Of a stretch of 64,000 nt of DNA, positions 50,759 through 59,552 are shown piece after piece. Each line of letters starts with the position of its first letter. Positions within the stretch are counted from its first letter, which is position 1. The translations under genes were made by a program, and so were the position numbers. This DNA comes from Cloacibacterium rupense (GTDB taxonomy: Bacteria; Bacteroidota; Bacteroidia; Flavobacteriales; Weeksellaceae). A model generated the notes under the pieces. It did no database searches, was not told the origin of the DNA, and saw only the letters and a list, made by a program, of their open reading frames with translations. Location of the stretch: contig NZ_BMLV01000006.1 of the NCBI RefSeq assembly GCF_014645495.1, positions 131,298-195,297 of the forward strand, in the 5' to 3' direction.

Positions 50759-51136
50759 TTACATTTCATAAAATTCTAAAGGTAAATCATCTGGATCTGC
50801 CGTAAAAAAGAACTTTTTATCAGTGAATTCATCTAATCTAATTTCTTCACAATCTATTCCTTTTTGCAATAATTCTGCTCTTTTTACTTCTACATTTTCT
50901 ACCGAAAAAGCCAAATGTCTCAAGCCACAACTTTCTGGCCTTGAAGGTCTTTTTGGAGGATTGGGAAAAGAAAACAATTCAATGACATAATCATCACCAA
51001 TCGCTAAATCTAGTTTGTAAGATTGCCTTTCGTCTCTGTAAACTTCACGGATAATGTTTAGTTCTAAAATTTCGGTATAAAACTTTTTAGAAACTTCGTA
51101 ATTTGAACAAATAATGGCAATATGATGGATTTTCAT
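50759..51136 (-). CDS. VOC-family protein (glyoxalase/bleomycin-resistance fold)
   Basis: A 125-residue single VOC protein with a beta-alpha-beta-beta-beta pattern: KIHHIAIICSNYEVSKKFY, CGLRHLAFSVENVE and DPDDLPLEFYEM. His in HHIAI, and Glu in LEFYE, are metal-ligand type residues. It resembles the YaeR/SMU1112c group. It is 10 bp downstream of the LLM oxidoreductase, so likely co-transcribed. Confidence 0.9.
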   Translation of the reverse strand: MKIHHIAIICSNYEVSKKFYTEILELNIIREVYRDERQSYKLDLAIGDDYVIELFSFPNPPKRPSRPESCGLRHLAFSVENVEVKRAELLQKGIDCEEIRLDEFTDKKFFFTADPDDLPLEFYEM

Positions 51137-51146
51137 TTTTTTAAAT

Positions 51147-52175
51147 TTATTTTACTTTTTCTGAAACTTTAGTCCCGAATAATTCTATACTTTTCATCAT
51201 CACCTCGTGACTTGGTGCACCTACATCCATATGAGCAATGTATCTAGTTAGGCCAAACATTTCTTTCACAGTATTTATTTTTTCTGCAACTTCATCAGAA
51301 TTACCAATAAACAAAGCTCCTTCTTTACTTCTACCACCTTCATATTGCATTTTGGTATAAGGCGCCCAACCTCTAGAACTACCTATTCTGTTCATTTGAG
51401 CTGCATAATTTTCAAAATATTCATCAATTACTTTTGGATCTTCGCTCACCAAAGTATGAGAATGAATACCAATTTGCATTTCTTCAGGATTGTGTCCGTT
51501 TTTCAAATATTCTTGTTTATAAAAATCTATTAATGGCTTAAACTGTCTTGGCAAACCACCAATAATCGCCACGATTAATGGCAAACCTAATCTAGCAGCT
51601 CTAAGAACAGATTCTGGAGTTCCACCAACAGCAATCCAAACAGGCAATTTTCCATTGTTTGTAGCTCTTGGATAAACCGTTTGATTTTCCATTGGAGCTC
51701 TTAGATTGCCTTTCCAAGAAACATTTTCTTGAGTATTTATTTTGAGTAATAAATCTAATTTTTCCTCAAAAAGTTCGTTATAATCATTCAAATTATAGCC
51801 AAAAAGCGGAAAAGATTCTATAAAACTTCCTCTACCAACACCAATTTCGGCTCTTCCGCCAGAAATTAAATCCAGAGTAGAAAAATCTTGATAGACTTTC
51901 ACTGGTTCTGCCGAACTCAGCACCGTAACAGCACTCATTAATTTAATATTTTTAGTAATAGAAGCTGCTGCAGAAAGCACCATTTCTGGCGAAGAAACCA
52001 CGTAATCTGGACGATGATGTTCGCCCAAAGCAAAAACATCTATTCCTAATTCATCAGCCAGTTTTATTTCGGCTAAGATTTCTTGCAATTTTTGTTGAGG
52101 ATTGGCAAATCTCCCTATTTCTTTATCGAAAGCTAAATCTCCAAACATCCCCACTCCTATCTCGAATTTATTCAT
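51147..52175 (-). CDS. LLM-class flavin-dependent oxidoreductase
   Basis: A 342-residue luciferase-like TIM-barrel protein. Conserved segments are the N-terminal FEIGVGMFGDLAFD and ALGEHHRPDY, then STLDLISGGRAEIGVGRG and LPVWIAVGGTPES. It uses FMN (or F420-like flavin) to oxidise an unknown substrate. Confidence 0.9.
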   Translation of the reverse strand: MNKFEIGVGMFGDLAFDKEIGRFANPQQKLQEILAEIKLADELGIDVFALGEHHRPDYVVSSPEMVLSAAASITKNIKLMSAVTVLSSAEPVKVYQDFSTLDLISGGRAEIGVGRGSFIESFPLFGYNLNDYNELFEEKLDLLLKINTQENVSWKGNLRAPMENQTVYPRATNNGKLPVWIAVGGTPESVLRAARLGLPLIVAIIGGLPRQFKPLIDFYKQEYLKNGHNPEEMQIGIHSHTLVSEDPKVIDEYFENYAAQMNRIGSSRGWAPYTKMQYEGGRSKEGALFIGNSDEVAEKINTVKEMFGLTRYIAHMDVGAPSHEVMMKSIELFGTKVSEKVK

Positions 52176-52253
52176 TTTCTAAAATTTTATTCAAAATTAC
52201 AAATTCTGAGAAGCTAGTGAATTGATGTAAGGTAAGAAATGAATTTTTATAGT

Positions 52254-52586
52254 CTATAAATTTTCAAGAATTCTTCCAAAAACATAAACTATAAAAACAA
52301 ATATTATCAATGATATTGAATATTTTAGATTCTTATTAATAATAGAAATTAAACTCAAAACAGAAACTAATGTCCATAAAATTCCCAAAACTAAATTATA
52401 AACAGTATAATTTTCTGCACTTTCATATTGCCACAATCCTGCAACAGGACCTTCTGCTCCAAAAGGATAATTTTCTACATTTTTTAAGATTCCCACTTCA
52501 TAAAATTCTGACCATGAAGCAAGAGAAAAAATTAAACTTAAAATAAGTATAAAAATTAAAACAAATAAAAGTGGGCTATTTTTCAT
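52254..52586 (-). CDS. small membrane protein of unknown function
   Basis: A 110-residue protein with three to four hydrophobic helices (residues about 5-25, 48-66, 72-88, 92-107). No family recognised. The mvaD gene follows on the same strand. Confidence 0.65.
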   Translation of the reverse strand: MKNSPLLFVLIFILILSLIFSLASWSEFYEVGILKNVENYPFGAEGPVAGLWQYESAENYTVYNLVLGILWTLVSVLSLISIINKNLKYSISLIIFVFIVYVFGRILENL

Positions 52587-52610
52587 TTAGAAATTAAGAT
52601 TTCTTTAAAA

Positions 52611-52640
52611 ACTTCCGACTTCCAACTTCCAACTTCCAAC
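52611..52640. repeat. CTTCCAA word repeat abutting the mvaD stop codon
   Basis: ACTTCCGACTTCC and ACTTCCAACTTCCAAC repeat with one changed base, ending one base before the mvaD stop codon (TTA at 52642-52644). Related blocks are at 38010-38039 and 53778-53804. Confidence 0.8.
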
Positions 52641-52641
52641 T

Positions 52642-53700
52642 TTAAAACCTCATCACATCTTTTACTACTCCACCTTTTTGTGTGTGTTGTAACAACTCCG
52701 TTTCTATGAAATTTTTGATCGTTTCAGAACTTACGTTTTCTGGAAAAAGCAAGTGAACATTGGCACCTGCATCAAGTGTGAAAAACAACGGATGACCTGT
52801 TTCTTCACGGAATTTCCAAAGTTTATTGATGACTTCCAAAGTTCCTGTTTTCATTAAAATAAAAGCAGGTTCGCTCATCATCATCATTGCGTGAAGCGTT
52901 AATGCTTCGTGTTCTACCAATTTTATAAAATTCTGTAAATCACCAGTTTTCAAAATTTGTTTTAAAGGAACAAAATTCTCTCTCGCTTCTTGGAAACGTC
53001 TTTCTGCATAAGGATTAGTGTTCATTAAACCATGACCAACAGTAGAACTCACCGTTTTTTGACCTTCATGGATGAGCAAAACCCAATCATTGAAATTTTT
53101 AAAAATCGGGTGAATTTCAGAATCTGGATATTTTACAGCAAATAAATCTGAACTTCCTTCTACTTCATCGGTTTTTCCCCAAACTACAAGTCCGTTGTAT
53201 AAACTTCTGCAAGCACTTCCAGAACCTAATCTCGCCAAAAACGAAGCTTTTTTAATCTCGAAACTCGCATCTCTTATCTCAGAACTGAATGTTTTGTCCA
53301 ATTCCATCAAGCAACTTGCAATCGCTCCAAAACCAGAAGCAGAACTGGCAATTCCTGAACTGTGCGGAAAGGTATTTTCGGTTTTGATGATGTATTTTCC
53401 TTTCAAAATCCAAGGTAAATATTGCTCTATGTTTTTGAAATATTTTTCAATTTTCTCAGCGAATTTCACTTCTTCATTTCCTGCCAAAAAAGTCTGAACA
53501 GAAAACGGTTCATTTGCCAAAAACTCTATCGAAGTTTGAGTGTTGCAATGATTCAAAGTATAAGAAATACTAGGATTTGCAGGAATTTGATTGGCGTATT
53601 TTCCCCAATATTTGATGAGTGCAATATTGCTTGGACAAATTGCCGTAACTGTTTGATTAGATATATTGAAATTTTGATTTCCTAAAAATTGATTTCCCAT
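52642..53700 (-). CDS. mvaD: diphosphomevalonate decarboxylase
   Basis: A 352-residue GHMP-family enzyme that makes isopentenyl diphosphate from mevalonate diphosphate. The N-terminal AICPSNIALIKYWGKY, the GHMP loop PHSSGIASSASGFGA, LARLGSGSACRS and the C-terminal FFTLDAGANVH are present. Bacteroidetes of this group use the mevalonate route, which fits. Within the coding sequence, 53254-53286 (encoding the SSEIRDASFEIKKAS region) is built from dispersed GAGATGCGAG/CGAGTTTCGAG-type words. Confidence 0.95.
   Translation of the reverse strand: MGNQFLGNQNFNISNQTVTAICPSNIALIKYWGKYANQIPANPSISYTLNHCNTQTSIEFLANEPFSVQTFLAGNEEVKFAEKIEKYFKNIEQYLPWILKGKYIIKTENTFPHSSGIASSASGFGAIASCLMELDKTFSSEIRDASFEIKKASFLARLGSGSACRSLYNGLVVWGKTDEVEGSSDLFAVKYPDSEIHPIFKNFNDWVLLIHEGQKTVSSTVGHGLMNTNPYAERRFQEARENFVPLKQILKTGDLQNFIKLVEHEALTLHAMMMMSEPAFILMKTGTLEVINKLWKFREETGHPLFFTLDAGANVHLLFPENVSSETIKNFIETELLQHTQKGGVVKDVMRF
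53254..53286. repeat. word repeat inside mvaD
   Basis: The plus strand reads AATCTCGAAACTCGCATCTC then TTATCTCAGAAC, i.e. GAGATGCGAG on the coding strand. It matches the style of the lipA-cinA gap (35601-35658). The encoded stretch is in frame and does not obviously lengthen the protein. Confidence 0.6.
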
Positions 53701-53703
53701 AAT

Positions 53704-53768
53704 TATTAACGCAATGACGCAAATTAATTTTTAAATAATGTATTTTTTTAAGGCGCAAGAAAATCAAA
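53704..53768. repeat. partial relative of the 40118-40352 element
   Basis: ATTAACGCAATGACGCAAAT and AAGGCGCAAGAAAATCAAAG resemble the inner parts of the element at 40118-40352. It lies between mvaD and the epimerase gene. Confidence 0.55.
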
Positions 53769-53777
53769 GATTTTCAA

Positions 53778-53804
53778 ACTTCCAGCTTCTAACTCCCTAC
53801 TTCC
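53778..53804. repeat. CTTCCAG word repeat overlapping a gene end
   Basis: ACTTCCAGCTTCTAACTCCC and ACTTCC continue into the stop codon and the last codons (KEVGS) of the 53789-54802 gene. Same word class as 38010-38039 and 52611-52640. Confidence 0.65.
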
Positions 53805-54802
53805 TTTCTCTTTAAATAATTTTCTAAATGAAAAGCTAAACTTTCTTCCACTGAAATAAATTCGTAATTGAGCTTTTCTTTGATTTTTTTATTGGATATT
53901 TTATTGAATTCTGTTACCGATTGTACATTGACTTTATTCGCCATTTTCAGCGGAGAAATAAGCCAACCTAAAATTGAATTTAAGAAAACACCTACTTTTA
54001 ACAAACCATTCGGAACAATTTTGGTGGCTGGTTTTCCTAATTTTTGTTTGATGAAATTCGCAATTGCTTCATACTTTTTATTTTCAGAAATTAAAATAAA
54101 TCTTTCTCCGAAAATATTATTTTCCATCAATTCTACCGAAATTTTGGCGACATCTCTTACGTCAACATAAGAAGTTCCGCCAGAAAAAGTGAAGGCATTT
54201 TCTCCCAATTCTTTGAACAAAGTTCCGCTGCTTTCGTTCCAATTTCCACTTCCGATGATAAGACCAGGATTTACAATCGCAACCTTTAAACCTTCCGCAG
54301 AAGAGCGCCAAACTTCCATTTCAGAAAAATGTTTAGAAATAGCATACGAAGAATGATCTACTTTTGGATTAAAATCTGAACTTTCGTCTAATTCTCCATT
54401 TTCATTAAAACCATCAAGAACTGCAATAGAACTCACAAAAAGAAATTTCTTCACCGAAGAATTTTCCGAGGCGTACAACAATTGTTTGGTACCATTAATA
54501 TTTGTTTGGTACATTTTTCTTTTATCTTTCGGATGAAAACTGACTTTCGCCGCACAATGATATACCTCTTCTACACCAACCAATGCCTTTTGAAGTGAAT
54601 AAATATCTTCAAAATCTACGTTTATCCATTCAATTTTGTTAAAAAATTCGTCAGGATTTTCGGTATAAAAACCAAATGATTTTTTTACTTCTTCTAAATT
54701 GCTAGATTTTCTTTTGGCTGCGCGAACAGTTTTACCACGTTTTAATAATTCTAAAACGATAACTCTCCCGAGAATTCCTGTAGCGCCTGTAACTAAAATC
54801 AT
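53789..54802 (-). CDS. NAD-dependent epimerase/dehydratase family protein
   Basis: A 337-residue extended SDR with the Rossmann start (ILVTGATGILGRVI; GxxGxxG), the active-site pattern SYAISKHFSE (YxxxK) and VNPGLIIGSG. Similar to dihydroflavonol-reductase-like proteins. Substrate unknown. The final codons overlap a dispersed word repeat. A -7 box lies 33 bp upstream of the ATG. Confidence 0.9.
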   Translation of the reverse strand: MILVTGATGILGRVIVLELLKRGKTVRAAKRKSSNLEEVKKSFGFYTENPDEFFNKIEWINVDFEDIYSLQKALVGVEEVYHCAAKVSFHPKDKRKMYQTNINGTKQLLYASENSSVKKFLFVSSIAVLDGFNENGELDESSDFNPKVDHSSYAISKHFSEMEVWRSSAEGLKVAIVNPGLIIGSGNWNESSGTLFKELGENAFTFSGGTSYVDVRDVAKISVELMENNIFGERFILISENKKYEAIANFIKQKLGKPATKIVPNGLLKVGVFLNSILGWLISPLKMANKVNVQSVTEFNKISNKKIKEKLNYEFISVEESLAFHLENYLKRKEVGS

Positions 54803-54835
54803 GAATGATAATTGATGATTGATAAATGATTTTTA
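54803..54835. repeat. GATTGATAAATGATTTT-type word repeat
   Basis: GAATGATAATTGATGATTG and ATAAATGATTTTT fill the gap between the epimerase ATG and its -7 box. Near-identical words occur before the pdxJ ATG (56517-56549). Confidence 0.7.
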
Positions 54836-54843
54836 CAAAAATA
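54836..54843 (-). promoter_or_regulatory. -7 box TATTTTTG of the epimerase gene
   Basis: An exact TAnnTTTG match on the minus strand, upstream of the ATG at 54802. Confidence 0.5.
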
Positions 54844-54876
54844 CGGTTAATTTTTAGAGTTTAAAAACTTGAATTT

Positions 54877-55650
54877 TCAAATTAAAAAATCCTTCACTGC
54901 TTGATTAAAATCTTTCGGATTTTGTGCTTGTACCCAATGTCCTGCATTTCCTATGGTAACCAATTGATATTTAGGGAATTGTTGACGAATTAATAATTCA
55001 TCTTGTGGAAGAATATAATTCGATTGTTCACCTGCAATAAACAATGTTTCACCTTCAAATTTCCCAAATTTTATAGCATTAGAAACAAATTCAGCATATT
55101 TTTCTGCCAAAGTTTTTAGATTAAATCTCCAATTGAGTTTTTTATCTTCAGTCCAAAACAAATTTTTGGTTAAAAACTGAATTACAAATTTCTCTGGAAT
55201 ATATTGGCTTAAAACATTTTCCACGTCTTGCCTAGAATTTACTTCCTCAAAATTTACAGATTGAAGCGCTTTTATAATTCCTTGATGATGAGGAGGATAT
55301 GCTTTTGGCGCAATATCTGCCACGATGAGTTTTTCTACTTTTTCAGGATAAGAAATGGCGAAAGTCATCACTGCTTTTCCGCCAAGAGAATGCCCGAGAA
55401 GATGGGCTTTTTCGATGCCGTGAAAATTCATATAATGGAGAATATCTTCTGCCAAAACTTGATGATTCATCTCTTCTGAATGGAAACTTTTCCCGTGATT
55501 TCTCAAGTCAATTAAATGAGTTGGGAACAATTCTCCGAATTCTTTTCCGAAACTTCCCCAATTATCAAGCATTCCGAAAAGTCCGTGGAAAACGAGAAGT
55601 GGAGTTACTGTTTTTTCATGTCCGTATATTTTTGAGTGTAGTATGTTCAT
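54877..55650 (-). CDS. alpha/beta-fold hydrolase (YbfF-like)
   Basis: A 257-residue hydrolase: oxyanion region LVFHGLFGMLDNWGS, nucleophile elbow LLGHSLGGKA, and His in NAGHWVQAQ. Resembles YbfF-type acyl-hydrolases. No signal peptide. The ATG at 55650 is followed upstream by a GCAGATTTT-type word (55652-55672). Confidence 0.88.
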   Translation of the reverse strand: MNILHSKIYGHEKTVTPLLVFHGLFGMLDNWGSFGKEFGELFPTHLIDLRNHGKSFHSEEMNHQVLAEDILHYMNFHGIEKAHLLGHSLGGKAVMTFAISYPEKVEKLIVADIAPKAYPPHHQGIIKALQSVNFEEVNSRQDVENVLSQYIPEKFVIQFLTKNLFWTEDKKLNWRFNLKTLAEKYAEFVSNAIKFGKFEGETLFIAGEQSNYILPQDELLIRQQFPKYQLVTIGNAGHWVQAQNPKDFNQAVKDFLI

Positions 55651-55796
55651 TTTTTTCTCGCAGATTTTGCTGAATAAATAGATATTATTTTTAAAAATTT
55701 CGGCTAAAGCGAAATAGAATTTTAATTTTTTGATAATGGACTAAAGTCCGTTTCTACTGATTTTTTTTATGAATTAAAGCAAAATTTTCAATTCAA

Positions 55797-56516
55797 CTAC
55801 CACTTCGCCAATCTCTTCAAATAAGCTTGAACAGTATTTTCCAAACCCAAATACAATGCTTCAGAAATGAGAGCATGACCTATAGAAACTTCCAATAAAT
55901 TCGGAATATTGTCGGCGAAATATTTAAGATTATCTAAACTCAAATCGTGTCCTGCATTAATTCCTAAACCGTATTTTGTAGCTTCTAGAGCGGTTTCGTA
56001 ATAGGGTTTTATGGCTGCTTCTTTATCGGTTTCGTAATGTCTGGCGTATGCTTCGGTGTACAATTCAATTCTATCTGTACCTGTTTCTGCCGCAAATTTC
56101 ACCATTTCTGGATTTGGGTCAAGAAAAATAGAAGTTCTAATGCCTGCATTTTTAAATTCTGCAATCACCGATTTTAAAAAATCTAGATTTTTCTCACAAT
56201 CCCAACCTGCATTAGAAGTAATGGCGTCATCTGCATCTGGAACCAACGTCACTTGTTCTGGCTTTACTTCTAAAACCATATCAATAAACGGACGATGCGG
56301 ATTTCCTTCGATGTTAAATTCGGTATAAACCAAAGGTTTCAAATCATAGACGTCTTTTCTGGTGATATGTCTTTCGTCTGGTCTTGGATGAATGGTAATT
56401 CCTTGTCCGCCAAATTCCTGGATTTTAATAGCGGCTTCGGTTACACTAGGAGTTTCTGCGCCTCTTGCATTTCTGATGGTCGCAATTTTATTGATGTTTA
56501 CGGATAATTTAGTCAT
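55797..56516 (-). CDS. pdxJ: pyridoxine 5'-phosphate synthase
   Basis: A 239-residue TIM-barrel enzyme that makes pyridoxine 5'-phosphate. Motifs: [49 protein letters not shown] and [13 protein letters not shown]. All catalytic regions are intact. A monocistronic arrangement is likely. Confidence 0.96.
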   Translation of the reverse strand: MTKLSVNINKIATIRNARGAETPSVTEAAIKIQEFGGQGITIHPRPDERHITRKDVYDLKPLVYTEFNIEGNPHRPFIDMVLEVKPEQVTLVPDADDAITSNAGWDCEKNLDFLKSVIAEFKNAGIRTSIFLDPNPEMVKFAAETGTDRIELYTEAYARHYETDKEAAIKPYYETALEATKYGLGINAGHDLSLDNLKYFADNIPNLLEVSIGHALISEALYLGLENTVQAYLKRLAKW

Positions 56517-56549
56517 AATTGATGAATGATAATTGATAAATGATTTTTG
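56517..56549. repeat. GATTGATAAATGATTTT-type word repeat before pdxJ
   Basis: AATTGATGAATGATAATTG and ATAAATGATTTTTGAC lie directly upstream of the pdxJ ATG. The same words precede the epimerase gene (54803-54835). Confidence 0.75.
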
Positions 56550-56570
56550 ACAACTGCCTTTATTGGCCTT

Positions 56571-57812
56571 TTATAATTTTGCGACTTGCATTACTTCTAA
56601 GTCAAATTCTTTGGCAGCGGTGAGAATATGGTCGAAAATATCTGCCTGAATTCTTTCGTAGTCTACCAATTCTGCTTTGTTGGCAAAACAATAGATTTCT
56701 AAAGGCAAACCTTGAGGCGTAATTTCTAACTGTCTCACCAAAATAATTTCGTCTTGGTCTATTTTAGGGTTATTTTTTAAAAAATTGAGTACATAATTTC
56801 TAAATAGTCCGATATTGGTCAATTGTTGACCATTAATCAACCGTTCAGAATGCGGAATTCCCTTTTTAGATTCTGCGATTTCTTTTAATTTTCGGTCGAG
56901 ATATTCAGAAATAAGGTTGATGTCTTTCACTTTATTGTAAAACTCTTCGTCTACAAAGGTAAAAGACTTGATATTGAAATAAATAGAACGTTTGATTCTT
57001 CGGCTGCTACCTTCGTACATAATTTGATGATTTCTAATTTCTGTACTCATTAAATCATAAGTAGGAATGGTAGAAAAAGTCTTATCGAAATTTTGAATTT
57101 TAGTAGTTAATAGATTGATATCCATTATATTACCTTCTATATTGTATTTAGGAATCCCAATCCAATCGCCAATTTTTAGGTTTTTAGAGGTAGAAACGTG
57201 AATTCCCGTTACAAATCCTAAAATAGTATCCCTGAAAACCAAAAGAACGACGGCAGTAACGGCTCCCAAAACTCCAATGACGGTTTGCAAACCAATGCCA
57301 AAAATCACAAAAATCCCAATGAGCGTAAAAATCACAATTCCGAAAATCCTTAATGACTCTGAAATGGCTTTTATAGCAGTAATTCTGTAGCGGTCTTGGT
57401 TTTGTTCGTAATAAATTTCTACAGCTTTGATCAATCGATAGACTAAAACGGCAAAAACAATGACTTGGCCAAAAATAATCATTCTTTCAGTATAGAGATT
57501 GGTTCTAGGATGTCTAGGCCCAAATATATCTTCATAAATAAAAAAACAAAACAGTAAAGAGAAAAAATGAGCAATAGAACGCCATGTTTTCTGTTTGTAG
57601 ATTTCTTTTAAAATGGATTTACCTCCTAAAATTTTGACCAAAATTCTAGAAAAATATTTCCAAAAGAAGACAGAAATAATGTCTACCACCAAAAAAGTAA
57701 GAACCAAAAATAGGAGTTTGGCACCTATGGTAAAGGGTAAATTCAAATCATCTGTGATGTATTGATTGACAAATTCACTTATCTTATAACTCCAAGTTTT
57801 GAAAAATCCCAT
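56571..57812 (-). CDS. mechanosensitive channel, MscS family (YbdG-like)
   Basis: A 413-residue membrane protein with about five N-terminal helices and the MscS pore-domain helix (TVIGVLGAVTAVVLLVFRDT) followed by a cytoplasmic beta domain (IGIPKYNIEGNIMDINLLTTKIQ). Size and layout match YbdG-type miniconductance channels that protect against osmotic downshock. Confidence 0.92.
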   Translation of the reverse strand: MGFFKTWSYKISEFVNQYITDDLNLPFTIGAKLLFLVLTFLVVDIISVFFWKYFSRILVKILGGKSILKEIYKQKTWRSIAHFFSLLFCFFIYEDIFGPRHPRTNLYTERMIIFGQVIVFAVLVYRLIKAVEIYYEQNQDRYRITAIKAISESLRIFGIVIFTLIGIFVIFGIGLQTVIGVLGAVTAVVLLVFRDTILGFVTGIHVSTSKNLKIGDWIGIPKYNIEGNIMDINLLTTKIQNFDKTFSTIPTYDLMSTEIRNHQIMYEGSSRRIKRSIYFNIKSFTFVDEEFYNKVKDINLISEYLDRKLKEIAESKKGIPHSERLINGQQLTNIGLFRNYVLNFLKNNPKIDQDEIILVRQLEITPQGLPLEIYCFANKAELVDYERIQADIFDHILTAAKEFDLEVMQVAKL

Positions 57813-57828
57813 TTTGCTTTAATTTTCT

Positions 57829-57836
57829 ACAAAAAT
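57829..57836 (-). promoter_or_regulatory. -7 box TATTTTTG of the mechanosensitive channel gene
   Basis: An exact TAnnTTTG match on the minus strand lies 16 bp upstream of the ATG at 57812. Confidence 0.55.
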
Positions 57837-57902
57837 AAAAAATATGATTGGCAATTGTGTTTATTTATTAATTTTATACCAAATATTTAAAAAAATTCAT
57901 CA

Positions 57903-58388
57903 ATGGAGCAATTAACTTTTACATTAATTTCCATCATTCTCATTGTTGTAGGAATTGCAGGTACTATCCTCCCAATCTTACCCGGATTATTGCTTAGTTT
58001 TGCTGGAGTTTTATTGTATAAATTCCTCGGAAACCCAGAATTTTCTATCATATACGTGCTATTATTTGCTATTTTAACACTAGTTTCTTTAATCCTAAAC
58101 TATGTTATTCCGATAAAAACTACCGCCAAATACGGTGGAAGTAGACATGGTAAAATCGGTGGATTTTTGGGCACCATCATCGGATTGTTTTTCCCACCAA
58201 TAGGTTTTATTATCGGGATGCTTCTCGGTGTTTTTTTAGGAGAACTTATACACGATAGAGCAGATAAGAAAAAAGCCTTCAATGCAACCAAAGGTGCTTT
58301 CATAGGATTTATTTACGGTACTGGATTTAATTTTCTAGTTGGTTTGGCAATGTTTTTGGTCGTTTTAATAGATATATTTACAAAATAA
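57903..58388 (+). CDS. DUF456 membrane protein
   Basis: A 161-residue protein with four hydrophobic segments and glycine-rich loops (GTILPILPGLLLSFAGVLLY, GGSRHGKIGGFLGTIIGLF) typical of DUF456. Function unknown. Six bp separate it from the next lipoprotein gene. Confidence 0.88.
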   Translation: MEQLTFTLISIILIVVGIAGTILPILPGLLLSFAGVLLYKFLGNPEFSIIYVLLFAILTLVSLILNYVIPIKTTAKYGGSRHGKIGGFLGTIIGLFFPPIGFIIGMLLGVFLGELIHDRADKKKAFNATKGAFIGFIYGTGFNFLVGLAMFLVVLIDIFTK

Positions 58389-58394
58389 AAAATT

Positions 58395-58859
58395 ATGAAA
58401 TCTAAAATATTGTTATTGGCAATTTCTTCGCTTATCTTCATTCAATGTGCTTCACAAAATAAAACTAATGATTCGAAAATGCCAACCACCAGTTCAGAAA
58501 CCGTAAACAGCACCTACCCTACCGAAAAACCAGAAAACGGAACGGTGAGATTGGTAGAAAAACAAAATATTTTTTCGGAAGAAAATAAGTTAAATATTAC
58601 TTTTGTTAAAACCATAGAAGATAGCAGATGTCCCATGAATGCGCGTTGTGTCACCGCTGGTTTTGCTACGGTAGAAGTAGAAGTCATGAGTTTGCATTCT
58701 AGACCTAGAAAATTTACCGTTTCCACTCAAGACAATAAAAATTCCTTCGTTTTTCAAGGCAAAAAATTCACACTTACCCATATTTATCCTTCTAATTCTA
58801 CACAAATCGGTTTCGAAAAATTAAAAGGAAAATATGTAATTGATTTAAAAATCGAATAA
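58395..58859 (+). CDS. lipoprotein of unknown function
   Basis: A 154-residue lipoprotein (signal ending FIQC, Cys near 18) with a Ser/Thr/Pro-rich linker and a beta-rich domain with a conserved-looking CPMNARC motif. No family recognised. Its stop codon is one base from the stop codon of the convergent ung gene. Confidence 0.72.
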   Translation: MKSKILLLAISSLIFIQCASQNKTNDSKMPTTSSETVNSTYPTEKPENGTVRLVEKQNIFSEENKLNITFVKTIEDSRCPMNARCVTAGFATVEVEVMSLHSRPRKFTVSTQDNKNSFVFQGKKFTLTHIYPSNSTQIGFEKLKGKYVIDLKIE

Positions 58860-58860
58860 C

Positions 58861-59502
58861 TTACCAATCTATAGGCTTTTTGCCCTTTAATTTCAGGTAA
58901 TCATTAATTTTAGAAAACGGTCTGCTTCCATAGAAACCTCTGTAAACCGAAAACGGAGAAGGATGCGCAGATTGAATAATAAAATGCTTCGTCTCATCAA
59001 TCAGGGAAGCTTTTTTTTGAGCAAAAGCACCCCACAAAACAAAAACTACATTTTCTTTTTTTTCAGAAATTTCTTTGATGATGAAATCTGTAAATTTTTC
59101 CCAACCCAAATCTTTGTGAGAATTGGGTTCATGCGCACGAACAGTTAAAGTAGCATTCAACAATAAAACACCTTGTCTTGCCCAAGAATCTAATTCGTTA
59201 CTGTTTTTTTCAATTCCTAAATCGTCTTTAAGTTCGGTAAAAATATTTTTGAGAGAAGGCGGAGCTTTTACCAAATCAGAAACCGAAAAACACAAACCAT
59301 TCGCCTGAAAATCATTATGATACGGATCTTGACCGATAATTACCACTTCTACATCTTCAAAAGCCGTGAGTTCAATTGCTCTGAAAATCTGATTTTTCGG
59401 TGGGAAGCATTTCGATGTTTTATACTCTTCTTTTACTTTTTCCCAAAGATTCTGGAAATATTCTGTATTTTTTATCGGGGTAAGGATTTCTGTCCAAGTC
59501 AT
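58861..59502 (-). CDS. ung: uracil-DNA glycosylase
   Basis: A 213-residue family 1 UDG that removes uracil from DNA. The catalytic motifs are VVIIGQDPYHN and QSAHPSPFSVYRGF. The ATG at 59502 starts MTWTEILTPIK; an earlier Met at 59538 would add a TTGTAAAGTTG-type repeat-encoded extension and is rejected. Confidence 0.96.
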   Translation of the reverse strand: MTWTEILTPIKNTEYFQNLWEKVKEEYKTSKCFPPKNQIFRAIELTAFEDVEVVIIGQDPYHNDFQANGLCFSVSDLVKAPPSLKNIFTELKDDLGIEKNSNELDSWARQGVLLLNATLTVRAHEPNSHKDLGWEKFTDFIIKEISEKKENVVFVLWGAFAQKKASLIDETKHFIIQSAHPSPFSVYRGFYGSRPFSKINDYLKLKGKKPIDW

Positions 59503-59538
59503 GATTTGTTGTAAAGTTGCTGAGTTGTAAAGTTGCAT
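59503..59538. repeat. TTGTAAAGTTG-type word repeat before ung
   Basis: GTTGTAAAGTTGC occurs twice in this stretch just upstream of the ung ATG. The plus-strand complement of the same word (ACAACTTTACAATTCAAC) precedes the mutS2 start (60457-60486). Confidence 0.75.
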
Positions 59539-59552
59539 TTTTTTGCAAAAAA

